Part shown: positions 36,017 through 47,033 of the stretch, in pieces
Numbering within the stretch: the first letter of the stretch is position 1
Layout of the letters: each line of letters starts with the position of its first letter
Assembly (NCBI RefSeq): GCF_000834635.1
Contig: NZ_JXQV01000043.1
Coordinates: 42,148-106,147, forward strand
Direction: 5' to 3'
From: Agrobacterium tumefaciens
Lineage (GTDB): Bacteria > Pseudomonadota > Alphaproteobacteria > Rhizobiales > Rhizobiaceae
DNA length: 64,000 nucleotides
Position numbers and translations under genes: made by a program
The notes under the pieces: generated by a model
The model's input: the letters and a program-made list of their open reading frames with translations, nothing else
Databases searched by the model: none
What the model was told of the DNA's origin: nothing

Positions 36017-36685
36017 TTATCTTGCTTTCGCAAACTCCACGAGTGCCTTGGCGTCCTGGCTGTCCCAGGCCGCCGGTCCGTTCATCGACCCAAGCAGGCA
36101 TCCGCTCTCATCGATCAGCAATGTTGCAGGAAGGCCGAACGCAAGGCCTTCCTTTTTCAAGGCGTTGAACACGCCCATGGAACTGTCGCGGTAAAGCTTC
36201 AGCGAATCGATTCCATATTCGCTCAGAAATGTTCTCGGCTTCTCATCGTCACCAGTATCGATGTTGATGGTAACGACTTCGAAATTATCCGCGCCCTTTT
36301 CCTTTTCCAGAGCGTTCAGCGCGGGCATTTCCTCGCGGCACGGTACGCACCACGTGGCCCAGAGATTGAGAAGAACGGTCTTGCCCTTGAAGTCGGCCTG
36401 AGACATCGCCGCCCCATCCGGCCCCTTGAAGGACAGGGGAACGACGCGAGGGCGTTCGCTTGCCGACATGGCAGCGACATCACCCTTCAGAAATGGCTTC
36501 AAGGACGCTATCCGCTGTGCCGCACCTTCACATAAACCCGATTGTGCCGCGACTTCCCCTTGAACCTGATCTTCAGACCCAATAAGCCTGAACATCACGA
36601 CGCCCGCGCCGCAGACGATGCCGGCCAGGGCAGCAATTGCAACAAGTCTGGCGGAAGGAAGCCTGAAAGGCCTTTTTTCTGTCAT
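36017..36685 (-). CDS. tlpA: TlpA-family thiol:disulfide oxidoreductase
   Basis: 222 aa from the ATG at 36685 with GGAG upstream; the TTG at 36706 is unlikely. An N-terminal membrane anchor (about residues 13-34) is followed by a periplasmic thioredoxin fold with the active site WATWCVPCREEMPAL (about 120-134) and cis-Pro region GLPATLLID. TlpA proteins reduce cysteines in the cytochrome oxidase copper site or cytochrome c maturation. It is divergent from argH with only 24 bp between start codons. Confidence 0.93.
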   Translation of the reverse strand: MTEKRPFRLPSARLVAIAALAGIVCGAGVVMFRLIGSEDQVQGEVAAQSGLCEGAAQRIASLKPFLKGDVAAMSASERPRVVPLSFKGPDGAAMSQADFKGKTVLLNLWATWCVPCREEMPALNALEKEKGADNFEVVTINIDTGDDEKPRTFLSEYGIDSLKLYRDSSMGVFNALKKEGLAFGLPATLLIDESGCLLGSMNGPAAWDSQDAKALVEFAKAR

Positions 36686-36709
36686 TGAATACTCCAGGGC
36701 AGGCAAAAC

Positions 36710-38110
<1,401 letters not shown>

Positions 38111-38181
38111 TACTGCCCAACGTGCAGGGCAACGGACAGCCGCAGATGCCCAGCACGGCAACGTTATGCCAGCATCAAAAG

Positions 38182-38209
38182 AAACAGGGTGCACAAGTGC
38201 CCTGTTTTT
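38182..38209 (+). terminator. Terminator between argH and lptM
   Basis: An 8-bp stem (38182-38189 with 38200-38207), extended inside by CAC/GTG after a two-base bulge, is followed by a short T run. It ends the argH transcript and supports starting lptM downstream rather than at the long upstream ORF start. Confidence 0.7.
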
Positions 38210-38247
38210 CGTTATCAGGAATGCAGAGATTTCCTTTGGATAGGCCC

Positions 38248-38445
38248 ATGTTTTTAAAAACCTTGCGTAGTTTCATTGTTCCAGTCGGCATGACGCTTGC
38301 CGTCGGCCTCGTTCTTTCAGGTTGCGGCCGCAAAGGCGATATCGATCCGCCGAGCACGCCGCAAGAACAGCGCAACATCCGCTCGACGGATGACAAGGTG
38401 CAGCCAACACCAGAACGGCCGTTTATTCTCGACAAGCTTCTTTAA
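38248..38445 (+). CDS. lptM: Small lipoprotein, LptM-like
   Basis: 65 aa from the ATG at 38248. A hydrophobic signal ends in LVLSGCGRKGDIDPP, a clear lipobox with the mature Cys followed by the GRKG-pl-PP start typical of LptM/YifL, the small outer-membrane lipoprotein that aids LptD-LptE assembly. The tail is short and ends PFILDKLL. It lies 11 bp before lysA, the usual genomic neighbour. Confidence 0.88.
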   Translation: MFLKTLRSFIVPVGMTLAVGLVLSGCGRKGDIDPPSTPQEQRNIRSTDDKVQPTPERPFILDKLL

Positions 38446-38456
38446 GGTCCATCGCT

Positions 38457-39725
38457 GTGAACCATTTTCACTATATCGACGGCGTGCTCCACGCCGAAAA
38501 CGTTGCTGTGCCTGAAATCGCCAAGGCTGTCGGCACACCGTTCTACGTGTATTCCACAGCGACGCTGGAGCGGCACTACAAAGTGTTTTCTGAAGCTTTC
38601 GCCGATGTGGATGCGATGGTTTGCTATGCCATGAAGGCAAACTCAAATCAGGCCGTTCTCAAAACGCTTGCCAAGCTTGGCGCTGGGATCGATGTGGTAT
38701 CCGGTGGCGAGTTGCGCCGCGCGTTGGCGGCAGGTGTTCCGGCAAGCCGCATCATGTTCTCAGGCGTTGGCAAGACCGTTGCTGAAATGGATTTCGCGCT
38801 AAATGCTGGCATCTACTGTTTCAACATCGAATCCGAACCCGAGCTGGAGGTTCTGAATCTGCGCGCCGTCAAGGCCGGCAAGAAGGCTCATGTTTCCTTC
38901 CGCATCAACCCCGATGTCGATGCTGGCACCCATGCAAAGATTTCGACGGGCAAGAAGGAAAACAAGTTCGGCATTCCCTATGAGCGCGCCCGCGCCGTCT
39001 ATGCCCACGCAGCCACCCTGCCCGGCATCGAGGTCAGCGGAATCGATATGCATATCGGTAGCCAGATCACCGAATTGCAGCCGTTTGAGGCTGCCTTCCG
39101 ATTGCTCCGTGCACTTGTGGAAGCGCTGCGCGGCGATGGCCACACGATCAGCCATGTGGATATTGGCGGCGGCCTTGGTATTCCTTACCGAGACGACAAC
39201 AATCCGCCCCCCTTGCCAGATGCCTATGCTTACATTGTCAAGAACGAGCTGAAGAGCCTGAACTGCAAGATCGTGACAGAGCCTGGTCGCCTGATTGTCG
39301 GCAATGCGGGAATTCTGGTGACCGAAGTCATCTATGTGAAGGATGGCGGCGAAAAGACATTCGTCATCGTCGACGGTGCGATGAATGACCTCATTCGTCC
39401 AACTCTGTATGAAGCCTATCACGGCATCCGCCCTGTTGTGCAGCCCATGCCCGACGCACCGCGAATCAAGGCGGATATTGTCGGCCCTGTCTGCGAGACA
39501 GGCGATTATCTGGCGCTCGACAGAGATATGGCGGCACCGCAGCCCGGTGATCTGATTGCCGTCAGCTCCGCCGGTGCCTACGGCGCCGTGCAGGCCGGAA
39601 CATACAATTCTCGCCTGCTGGTGCCGGAAGTTCTGGTCAAAGGCAGCGAGTTTCACGTCGTGCGCCCTCGCGGAACTTATGACGAACTGATCGCTCTGGA
39701 TTCCGTGCCCGCCTGGCTTGAGTGA
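38457..39725 (+). CDS. lysA: Diaminopimelate decarboxylase
   Basis: 422 aa with a GTG start at 38457. PLP lysine in CYAMKANSNQAV (about residue 61), the HIGSQI block (about 200), DIGGGLGIPY (about 235) and the late CETGD motif (about 343-347) are family hallmarks. It makes lysine from meso-diaminopimelate. It is probably co-transcribed with lptM. Confidence 0.97.
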   Translation: MNHFHYIDGVLHAENVAVPEIAKAVGTPFYVYSTATLERHYKVFSEAFADVDAMVCYAMKANSNQAVLKTLAKLGAGIDVVSGGELRRALAAGVPASRIMFSGVGKTVAEMDFALNAGIYCFNIESEPELEVLNLRAVKAGKKAHVSFRINPDVDAGTHAKISTGKKENKFGIPYERARAVYAHAATLPGIEVSGIDMHIGSQITELQPFEAAFRLLRALVEALRGDGHTISHVDIGGGLGIPYRDDNNPPPLPDAYAYIVKNELKSLNCKIVTEPGRLIVGNAGILVTEVIYVKDGGEKTFVIVDGAMNDLIRPTLYEAYHGIRPVVQPMPDAPRIKADIVGPVCETGDYLALDRDMAAPQPGDLIAVSSAGAYGAVQAGTYNSRLLVPEVLVKGSEFHVVRPRGTYDELIALDSVPAWLE

Positions 39726-39879
39726 TCACAATTGAGCGAATAGGCCTTAAAAACGGGGGGTAGCGTCGGCTTCCCCTCGTCTTCGCCATAAAGAGTGTTA
39801 TCCTGACGCTCGTTGCACGGAATTGTTTTGCTGTCTCGGGATGGTGAAATCGGGTGGCCAGAACCGGGAGAGCGGATTA

Positions 39880-42519
39880 ATGACCACATCGGGTAAGGGC
39901 GGAAAAGGGGCTTTCCAAGACAGGCCTGACCTTGCGCGGCGTGTGGCATCCAAACGTCTGATCGCAAAACTGGTCATCGTTTCAGAGCGGATCGCACCCA
40001 AAACCCTGCTCCCGCTTTCCATTGCCGCACTGTTCGTCTCCCTGTCATGGTTCGGCCTTTACCGGCAAATGCCCGATGTGCTGCGCCTCGCCATCGTTTT
40101 CGTTCTCATCTTTGCCTTCATCAGTTCGCTTCTGCCGATTGCCCGCCTGAAATGGCCGACGAAGGACGAGGCCTCCCGCCTGCTGGAAGAGCGCAATGGT
40201 TTGGCTCACCAACCCGTCGGCGTTCAGGAAGACGAACCCGCATTCGATACACCATTTGCGCAGGCCCTTTGGAAAGAGCACCAGCTGCGCATGGCAAAGC
40301 GGATTGCGGAGCTTGATGCGGGGCCGCCAAGGCCTGACATCGCCCGCCAAGACCCTATGGCGCTGCGCGCCATTCCAGCGCTTGTGCTGTTTGCGGCTTT
40401 CGGCTTCTCGTTCTCAAATGGTGCCGGGGACTTTATCGATGCCTTCCGGAACCGTCCCGCAGGCGGGCTGACCAACCCAGATATTCGCCTCGACGCCTGG
40501 GCCACTCCGCCCTCCTACACCGGACGCGCGCCCATTTTCCTCACAGGCAGCAATGCCGCAACAAATGATGTAGTCTCTCTTCCGCAGGGCTCAAGGCTCA
40601 CCATTCGCATGACAGGCGGGAGTGGCGAAGAGGTCATTACCTTTGAGCCGGATGTGGGTGGAGAGGTGAAAACGCTTATCCCCGAAGGCGCTGAAAAGGC
40701 CGATGCGCAGACCGTCGCGACAGCTGAAACCAAGGACGCTTCTGCGCCACGCGCACCACGGACCTATGGCATGGATGTGTCAGAAAGCGGCTTGGTGGAA
40801 GCGAATGGCCAGCGTTGGCAGTTCAATATCATCCCTGATCAAACTCCGACGATCGCGTTTGACAATCTGCCGCGCCGTGCGGTGAATGGTGCACTGGAAA
40901 TCGGCTTTACCGCCAAGGATGACTACGGCATTCGTGAGGCCCATGCGGTGATTGAACCCATTGGCGTCGAAACAGGCGCCACGCCGCTCTATCCCCCGCC
41001 AGAATTCAAATTGGACCTGCCACGCCAAAATCCCCGTGACATGAAGGGTGTGACCAGTCGCAACCTGACAGAACACCCGATGGCTGGCAAAAGGGTGCGG
41101 ATAACCCTTATCGCGACCGATGGCGCCGGACAAATCGGTCGTAGCCCGACACAGGAATTGACGCTTCCCGGCAGGAATTTTTCAGAGCCTCTGGCCGCAT
41201 CCATCGTCGAACAGCGCCAGATCTTTTCACTCGACACACGCCAGATGCCCAAAGCAGTCGCTTTTAACGAAGCCGTGGGCATGAGACCTGCCGAGACAAT
41301 TCCAAACTCCACGCATTACCTTCTTCTGCAGTCTGCGCAAACACGCATGAAGCTTGCCTATAATGAGGAGATGCTGAAAAACACCGCCGATTACCTGTGG
41401 GAAATCGCACTCGGCATTGAAGACGGTGATCTTTCACAAGCCGAGAAGCGACTGCGCGATGCACAGGATGCCCTCGCGGATGCCATGGATCGCAAAGCGG
41501 GCGACGAAGAGATCGCTAAGCTGATGCAGGAGCTTCGCGACGCCATGAACGAGTTCATGCGTGAACTTGCGCAACGCATGCAGAACGCTCCGCAGAACAA
41601 CATGAACCAGCAGGCGCAAAATGTTCTGCGTCAGCGCGATCTGGAAAATATGATGAACCAGATCGAAAATTTGGCCCGTTCTGGTAACCGCGAAGCAGCA
41701 CAGGAAATGCTCTCGCAATTGCAGCGCATGATGAACAATCTTCAGGCCGGTCGTCCCCAGCGTGGGCAGCAAGGCCAACAGCAGCAACAGAACAGCCAGT
41801 TGCGCCAGCAAATAGACAAGCTTGGCGAGATCATGCAGCAACAGCAGAAGTTGATGGACGAAACCTTCAAGCTGGATCAGGCACTGCGTGATCGCATGCA
41901 GCGAGGCGATCAGCCTGGGGCGCAAGAAGGTGGCGACCCGCAAATGGGTGAGAATGGCCAACAGGGCCAGCAACAGCAGAACCCGACCGACCAGATGACG
42001 GCCGAGCAGTTGCGTGAAGCCTTGAAGAAGCTGCGCCAGCAGCAGGATGGGCTTGGAAAGCAGCTGGGTGAATTGCAGCAGGGTCTGCGGGATCTGGGAA
42101 TGGAGCCCGGTCAGAATTTCGGCAAGGCCGAGCAGGAAATGAAGGGTGCAGGCCAGGCGCTTGGCGATGGACAAGGCGAACAGGCTGTCGAAGGACAGGG
42201 TAACGCCATGAATGCCCTGCGCCAAGGCGCGCAGGATATGATGGGCCAAATCATGCAGGCGATGCGCCAGCAGGGCCAGCAGCCCGGCCAAGGCCAGGAA
42301 GGCATGATGGGACAGGGCGGCCAGAACGGTCGCGATCCTCTTGGACGACCCCGCGAAAACAATGGCCCGGATTTCGGCGATAACCAGGTGCGTGTACCGG
42401 ACGAGATCGACGTTCAACGCGCCCGCGAAATACTGGAAGCCATCCGAGAGAAGCTGGGCAACAACCCGCCCGGTGAAATCGAGCGTCGATATCTGGAGCG
42501 CCTGCTGGACATTCAGTAA
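39880..42519 (+). CDS. TIGR02302-type large membrane-anchored protein (DUF4175)
   Basis: 879 aa from the ATG at 39880, which has GGGAGAGC upstream. Two or three membrane segments lie near the N-terminus (about residues 40-105, and a short one near 155-170). A beta-rich periplasmic region (about 200-450) is followed by a long Gln/Met/Ala-rich coiled region (about 520-830) with runs such as GQQGQQQQQNSQLRQQ. This is the layout of the TIGR02302/DUF4175 proteins conserved after lysA in Rhizobiales. Their function is not established; cell-envelope stress or structure is suspected. Confidence 0.9.
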   Translation: MTTSGKGGKGAFQDRPDLARRVASKRLIAKLVIVSERIAPKTLLPLSIAALFVSLSWFGLYRQMPDVLRLAIVFVLIFAFISSLLPIARLKWPTKDEASRLLEERNGLAHQPVGVQEDEPAFDTPFAQALWKEHQLRMAKRIAELDAGPPRPDIARQDPMALRAIPALVLFAAFGFSFSNGAGDFIDAFRNRPAGGLTNPDIRLDAWATPPSYTGRAPIFLTGSNAATNDVVSLPQGSRLTIRMTGGSGEEVITFEPDVGGEVKTLIPEGAEKADAQTVATAETKDASAPRAPRTYGMDVSESGLVEANGQRWQFNIIPDQTPTIAFDNLPRRAVNGALEIGFTAKDDYGIREAHAVIEPIGVETGATPLYPPPEFKLDLPRQNPRDMKGVTSRNLTEHPMAGKRVRITLIATDGAGQIGRSPTQELTLPGRNFSEPLAASIVEQRQIFSLDTRQMPKAVAFNEAVGMRPAETIPNSTHYLLLQSAQTRMKLAYNEEMLKNTADYLWEIALGIEDGDLSQAEKRLRDAQDALADAMDRKAGDEEIAKLMQELRDAMNEFMRELAQRMQNAPQNNMNQQAQNVLRQRDLENMMNQIENLARSGNREAAQEMLSQLQRMMNNLQAGRPQRGQQGQQQQQNSQLRQQIDKLGEIMQQQQKLMDETFKLDQALRDRMQRGDQPGAQEGGDPQMGENGQQGQQQQNPTDQMTAEQLREALKKLRQQQDGLGKQLGELQQGLRDLGMEPGQNFGKAEQEMKGAGQALGDGQGEQAVEGQGNAMNALRQGAQDMMGQIMQAMRQQGQQPGQGQEGMMGQGGQNGRDPLGRPRENNGPDFGDNQVRVPDEIDVQRAREILEAIREKLGNNPPGEIERRYLERLLDIQ

Positions 42520-42658
42520 GCTGTACAGCGGAGTGCCCGACGGCGACAACCTGATCTTCTGCGCAAACATCTTGCTAGATGATGAGAACGGCGCTGTGTC
42601 TGTGGCAGTTGCTCTGTTTTCAGTATAGAACGCAGCATCAACAGCTCAATCATGCCGT

Positions 42659-43714
42659 ATGCCCTGCGCGCTCGATAACAAGGATCACGATTTGGCCCTT
42701 TCCAACCCGCCACTCTCACTGGACACGCTGGGATGGTCAGATTTCTTCGCAGATCAGGTCAAGCCAGATCAGGTGGACCTGATACCCGCGCGCATTGCCT
42801 CTGTTCACCGCGCGAGGATTGAAGCTGTAAATGTCAACGGGCAAGTCGAACTTGATCTGCCTCCCAATTCCAACACCGCAGATTTTGCGGTGGGAGACTG
42901 GGTGCTGACTGACCCTGCAACGGGCATGTTCGTTCTGCGGCTGCAAAGAAAATCCGTGTTCCAACGTCGGCTGGAGGGCGGTCACGGCCACCAGCTTGCC
43001 GCAGCCAACATCGATACGCTGTTGATTGTCACGTCATGCAACGCAGATTTCAACCTCACACGGTTGGAGCGATATCTCGTCATGGCCAATCAGGCTGAGA
43101 CAAATCCTGTTATCGTTTTGACCAAGGCTGACACCACTGACGACGCAGCAACGTTTCAACAACAGGCAGAAGCGCTGCAGCGCGATCTGCCCGTCATCGT
43201 CCTGAATGCACGTTCAGCCGATGCGGCCTCCGCGTTACGGCCGTGGTGTGGTGAAGGTCAGACTTTGGCTTTGGTCGGCTCGTCGGGCGTTGGCAAGTCA
43301 ACGCTTGTCAACACGCTTTCAGGCCTTAGACCGGACGCAATGCAGAAGACCGGGACCATCCGCGAGCAGGATGCGAAGGGACGCCACACGACAACGGCAC
43401 GATCACTGCATGCCATGTCCAATGGCGGCTGGATCATCGATACGCCAGGCATTAGAACGCTTTTCGTCAGTGACGCCAGCGACGGTATCGATACCCTGTT
43501 TGCGGAAATCACGGAACTTGCCCCATTGTGTCGATTCCGCGATTGCACCCACGCTCATGAACCCGGATGCGCCGTTCAGGCTGCTGTCGCAAACGGCGAA
43601 CTCGATGGCGACCGTGTGAAACGCTGGCGCAGTCTTTTATCCGAAAATCGCGACAGGACACCCGTCGCCAGCGGGCCGAAGGGCAATAAAACGATCAAAA
43701 AAAAGAAATACTGA
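42659..43714 (+). CDS. rsgA: Small ribosomal subunit biogenesis GTPase RsgA
   Basis: 351 aa. The GTPase motifs are circularly permuted as in YjeQ/RsgA: G4 (LTKAD, about residue 157), then G1 (GSSGVGKSTLVN, about 204-215), G2 region and G3 (DTPGIR, about 260). The C-terminal zinc knuckle reads CRFRDCTHAHEPGCAV (about 288-303). An N-terminal OB domain (about 40-105) binds RNA. It checks 30S maturation. The ATG at 42659 is the first clear start; ATG at 42652 is out of frame. Confidence 0.95.
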   Translation: MPCALDNKDHDLALSNPPLSLDTLGWSDFFADQVKPDQVDLIPARIASVHRARIEAVNVNGQVELDLPPNSNTADFAVGDWVLTDPATGMFVLRLQRKSVFQRRLEGGHGHQLAAANIDTLLIVTSCNADFNLTRLERYLVMANQAETNPVIVLTKADTTDDAATFQQQAEALQRDLPVIVLNARSADAASALRPWCGEGQTLALVGSSGVGKSTLVNTLSGLRPDAMQKTGTIREQDAKGRHTTTARSLHAMSNGGWIIDTPGIRTLFVSDASDGIDTLFAEITELAPLCRFRDCTHAHEPGCAVQAAVANGELDGDRVKRWRSLLSENRDRTPVASGPKGNKTIKKKKY

Positions 43715-43877
43715 GCGCCTGCAATTGATCGACCGCCAACGGCAGGTTGCATGCGCCAACACGCCGAACTGTGGGCAGGGAAGCGATTGTAATCTCTCAG
43801 CACTATTGCTCGAATAAATCCGTTGCTTAGAACGCGAAAAGCTTAGGCACTATCATCCCGGTCAAGCGGAGCTGTTG

Positions 43878-44546
43878 ATGAAGATATTGCTGATTGAGGA
43901 CGATACCGAGCTTGCGGAGTGGCTTCTGAAAGCATTGGCTCGCTATAACTTCATGACTGAGTGGGCGGAAGATGGGGCCATCGCCAACCAGCGCCTCCAG
44001 ACAGAGGAATTTGACGCGGTCATCCTAGATCTGGGGCTTCCTGAAATGGACGGTCGGTCGTTGCTATCGACTATGCGGGCGCGTGGAGATGCCACGCCAA
44101 CGCTTATCCTCACAGCAAGAGACACATTGGCCGAACGAATAGAAAGCCTTCATCAGGGCGCCGATGATTTTCTTGCAAAGCCTTTCGCTGTCGAGGAGTT
44201 GGAGGCGAGATTGGTGGCTCTCGTGCGCCGCTCGCATGGCAAGAACGCTGGCACATTTTCCTCCGGTCCGCTGAGCTACCATTCTTCCGAACAGCGTTTT
44301 TCCCTTCATGGAGAGCCACTGGAACTGACACCGAGGGAGCATTCGATGCTGCGTATACTCCTTCAACATGCGGGAGAGCCCATGTCGAAACAGAAAATCA
44401 TCGACCGGATGTTTTCCTACGATGTCGACATCCAATTGGACGCTGTGGAGGTCATCGCCCACCGCCTTCGCAAGAAGCTGGGCGATGATGTTCACATCCG
44501 CACCCTGAGGGGCCTCGGATATGTTCTCGAGGTCGACCCGACGTGA
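43878..44546 (+). CDS. tctD: OmpR-family response regulator (TctD-like)
   Basis: 222 aa from the ATG at 43878 with GGAGC upstream (a TTG just before it is also in frame). Receiver domain with acidic pocket (IEDD), phospho-acceptor Asp51 (VILDLGLP) and Lys in FLAKPF, then a C-terminal winged helix (LTPREHSMLRILL...VIAHRLRKKLGDDVHIRTLRGLGYVLE). Its place before a TctE-like kinase and tctCBA makes control of tricarboxylate uptake likely. The kinase GTG overlaps its stop by 4 bp. Confidence 0.93.
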   Translation: MKILLIEDDTELAEWLLKALARYNFMTEWAEDGAIANQRLQTEEFDAVILDLGLPEMDGRSLLSTMRARGDATPTLILTARDTLAERIESLHQGADDFLAKPFAVEELEARLVALVRRSHGKNAGTFSSGPLSYHSSEQRFSLHGEPLELTPREHSMLRILLQHAGEPMSKQKIIDRMFSYDVDIQLDAVEVIAHRLRKKLGDDVHIRTLRGLGYVLEVDPT

Positions 44547-45951
44547 GAGGGCAAGCAGGTCGCCGACTGATTGTCACGCTGGTCATGTGGACTTTGCCCG
44601 CTTTGATGCTTGGCATGGTGTCTACGCTCTGGTTCAGCGCCACCACAATCAACGAACTTGCAGACAGTGCCTATGATCGCTCTCTGGCCGGTGCAATACG
44701 GGCCATCGACGCCAATATTTCTACCGAAAGCGGGGGCGTGGGCGTTGAACAGCCTTACCAGCTTTTCAAATTTTTCGAGCTGACGGCTCAGGGCGCGGTC
44801 TATTTCAACGTCTATACCGATGATGGCCTGGTTCAAATCGGCGATGTCCTGCTTCCACCTGCTCCAGCCCTTGCCAAAGGCGAACTGCGGTTTCAGGATG
44901 AGACCTATCTTGGTCAGGAAATCCGGCTCGGTTCACTGAAGCGCCCTCTTTCGTCAAAGGCGCCGGACAGTACGCAGATCATCATTCAGGTTGCCGAAAC
45001 AAAAGGATCGCGCCTCGGCTTTCAGAATGAATTGATCACACGCGCCATTCTTCGTGACCTTCTGGTCATTGTGGCTCTATCCGTTCTGCTGGCTGTCGGT
45101 GTTTATGCGGCAGTCAAGCCACTCAACCGGCTGCGTGAAGCAATCGACAAGCGACAACCGGACGATCTGACATCCATTGAAGTCGCGTCTCTGCCGCTTG
45201 AAGTGCGCCCATTGGTGGAGGCGGTCAATCGGCTGATGCAGCGCAATGTCGAGCAGGCCGATCAGCAACGGCGCTTTCTGGACGATGCCTCGCACCAACT
45301 CAGAACCCCAATGGCAATCTTGAGAACACAGATCGATGTTGCGCTCCATCAGACGGATCTGGACGAGGTTCGAAAGACGCTGACCTCGTCACGCGATGTG
45401 CTCGACCGCTCCGTGCGCACGACGAACCAGCTTCTGGCGCTCGCCCGCGCGCGAACATCCCATGGCTACGACACATATCCGCAGGAACGGATATCTCTTG
45501 AAGAGACCATAGCTGACACAGTTCGAATGCTGTGGTCTCGAATCCGTGCCCGACGCATGGAATGTGTGTTCGACCCACCGCCCCACACTGTGCATGTTCG
45601 CGCCAATGCCGGACTTTTCAGGAGGCACTCGTTAATATCATCGATAATGCGATTGCTTTTGCGCCACCTAAATCCGTCATTTCCATTCGACTTCTGACCG
45701 ACGAGCAACATGCCATCATCGAGATCATGGACGAGGGTCCAGGGATGAGCGAAGAAGAGATTTCCCATGCCGGCACCCGGTTTAGACGGGGTTCCACAAA
45801 GAGGTCTGGCGATGGCAGCGGCCTTGGTCTGGCAATTGCCTTGACCGTGGCACGTGCGTCCGGCGGAACGATGGAGGTGCGCAATCGCGCAGACAAAAGC
45901 GGGCTCATCGTCTGCATCTCCTTGCCAAATCTTGACTCGTCCCCGCTTTGA
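44543..45951 (+). pseudogene. tctE: TctE-like sensor histidine kinase, frameshifted
   Basis: The first part (GTG 44543 onward) has a membrane segment, a periplasmic sensor domain (about residues 40-170), a second membrane segment (about 178-198), a HAMP-like linker and the H box ASHQLRTPMA (His at about 252). In the expected frame the sequence then runs into HSLISSIMRLLL and stops at 45697. One base is missing in the T-run at 45615-45618. Restoring it gives FQEALVNIIDNAIAFA (N box), DEGPGMSEEE (G1) and GDGSGLGLAIA (G2), ending at 45951. The catalytic ATPase domain is therefore out of frame. Either this is a recent loss-of-function mutation or a sequencing error in a homopolymer. Confidence 0.9.
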
Positions 45952-45988
45952 AAGCTGATTGAAAGCTGCAATCAGATATAGCGGAAGC

Positions 45989-46010
45989 AATGCGGATGGA
46001 GGTCCGCATT
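45989..46010 (+). promoter_or_regulatory. Hairpin in the tctC leader
   Basis: A perfect 8-bp stem (45989-45996 with 46003-46010) and 6-base loop lie 23 bases before the tctC start, just upstream of its strong GGAGGAG site. No T-run follows. It could be an operator for the response regulator, a processing site or an mRNA stabiliser. Confidence 0.4.
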
Positions 46011-46033
46011 CTTGATTTCCGGAGGAGATTTTT

Positions 46034-47023
46034 ATGAGCGCCTATATTCGCGCAGCGTCCGCGGCCGCTATTCTATCTGCTGTTTTCACTAGTCCAACTA
46101 TCGCGCTTGCGGAACCCGCAAAACCTGAATGCATCGCACCGGCACAGCCTGGCGGCGGTTTCGATATTACCTGCAAGCTCGCCCAGGCATCCCTGCAGAA
46201 GTCTGGTGCACTCAAGGCACCATTGCGCGTCTCGTATATGCCGGGCGGCATTGGCGCAGTTGCGTATAATGCCATCGTTGGCCAGCGCCGCGCAGAACCC
46301 GGTACCATCGTTGCCTTCTCTGCCGGCTCGCTTCTCAATATTGCCCAAGGGAAATTCGGCGCATATTCCGAAAAAGATGTTCGCTGGGTTGCCAATATTG
46401 GAACCGACTACGGCGCTGTCGTCGTGCAACAGGACAGCCCACACAAATCCCTCACCGAGTTGATGGCTGCCATCAAAGCCGATCCGACATCTGTCATCAT
46501 CGGTGCAGGCGGCACTATCGGCAGCCAGGACTGGATGAAAGCGGCCATGGCAGCACGGGCTGCGGGCGTTGATTACAAAGCCATGCGGTTCGTGGCGTTC
46601 GAAGGCGGCGGTGATTGCGCGACGGCTCTTCAAGGCGGCCATGTCCACGTCTGCATGAACGATGTCGGTGACAGCCAGGCGGCAATCGATGGCGGCGCAC
46701 CGCTGAAACTTCTCGCCATCTTCTCCGAGCAGCGCCTTGCCGGGAAGCTTGCCAATGTGCCAACCGCTGTCGAGCAGGGTTTTGACATCAAGTGGCCCAT
46801 CGCACGCGGCTTCTTTGTCGGACCAGAGGTTAGCGATGCGGATTACAAATGGTGGGGCGATGCTTTTGCCGCGACCATGAAATCACTGGAATACGCAAAA
46901 CTTCTCGAGGAACGTAATCTGTTTCCATTGCCGATGACGGCGGACGAAACCACTGCATTCGTCAACAAACAGGTCGCCGCATATAAAACTCTCGCAGCCG
47001 ACTTTGACCTGACGACAAAGTAG
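46034..47023 (+). CDS. tctC: Tripartite tricarboxylate transporter substrate-binding protein (TctC)
   Basis: 329 aa with a Sec signal peptide cleaved near residue 27 (ALAEP). Mature blocks PAQPGGGFDITCKLAQ (about 36-51), PGGIGAVAYNAI (about 70-81) and the VIIGAGGTIGSQDWMKA region are typical of Bug/TctC periplasmic receptors for citrate and other carboxylates. It starts with the strong site GGAGGAGATTTTT. tctB follows 10 bp later. Confidence 0.95.
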   Translation: MSAYIRAASAAAILSAVFTSPTIALAEPAKPECIAPAQPGGGFDITCKLAQASLQKSGALKAPLRVSYMPGGIGAVAYNAIVGQRRAEPGTIVAFSAGSLLNIAQGKFGAYSEKDVRWVANIGTDYGAVVVQQDSPHKSLTELMAAIKADPTSVIIGAGGTIGSQDWMKAAMAARAAGVDYKAMRFVAFEGGGDCATALQGGHVHVCMNDVGDSQAAIDGGAPLKLLAIFSEQRLAGKLANVPTAVEQGFDIKWPIARGFFVGPEVSDADYKWWGDAFAATMKSLEYAKLLEERNLFPLPMTADETTAFVNKQVAAYKTLAADFDLTTK

Positions 47024-47033
47024 GATTGCAACG

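Noticed and set aside
41434..42570. Minus-strand ORF of 378 codons, Leu/His-rich
   Set aside because: It is the antisense of the Gln-rich coiled region of the TIGR02302 gene; the CAG-rich codons read as leucine on the other strand.
45610..45625. Programmed ribosomal frameshift in the sensor kinase
   Set aside because: The CTTTTC run is not a classical slippery heptamer with a downstream structure, and this kinase family is not known to use frameshifting. A mutation or sequencing error is simpler.
45532..45951. Separate histidine-kinase-like ATPase gene
   Set aside because: It has no start signal and begins inside the upstream kinase frame. It is the displaced C-terminus of that kinase after a one-base deletion.
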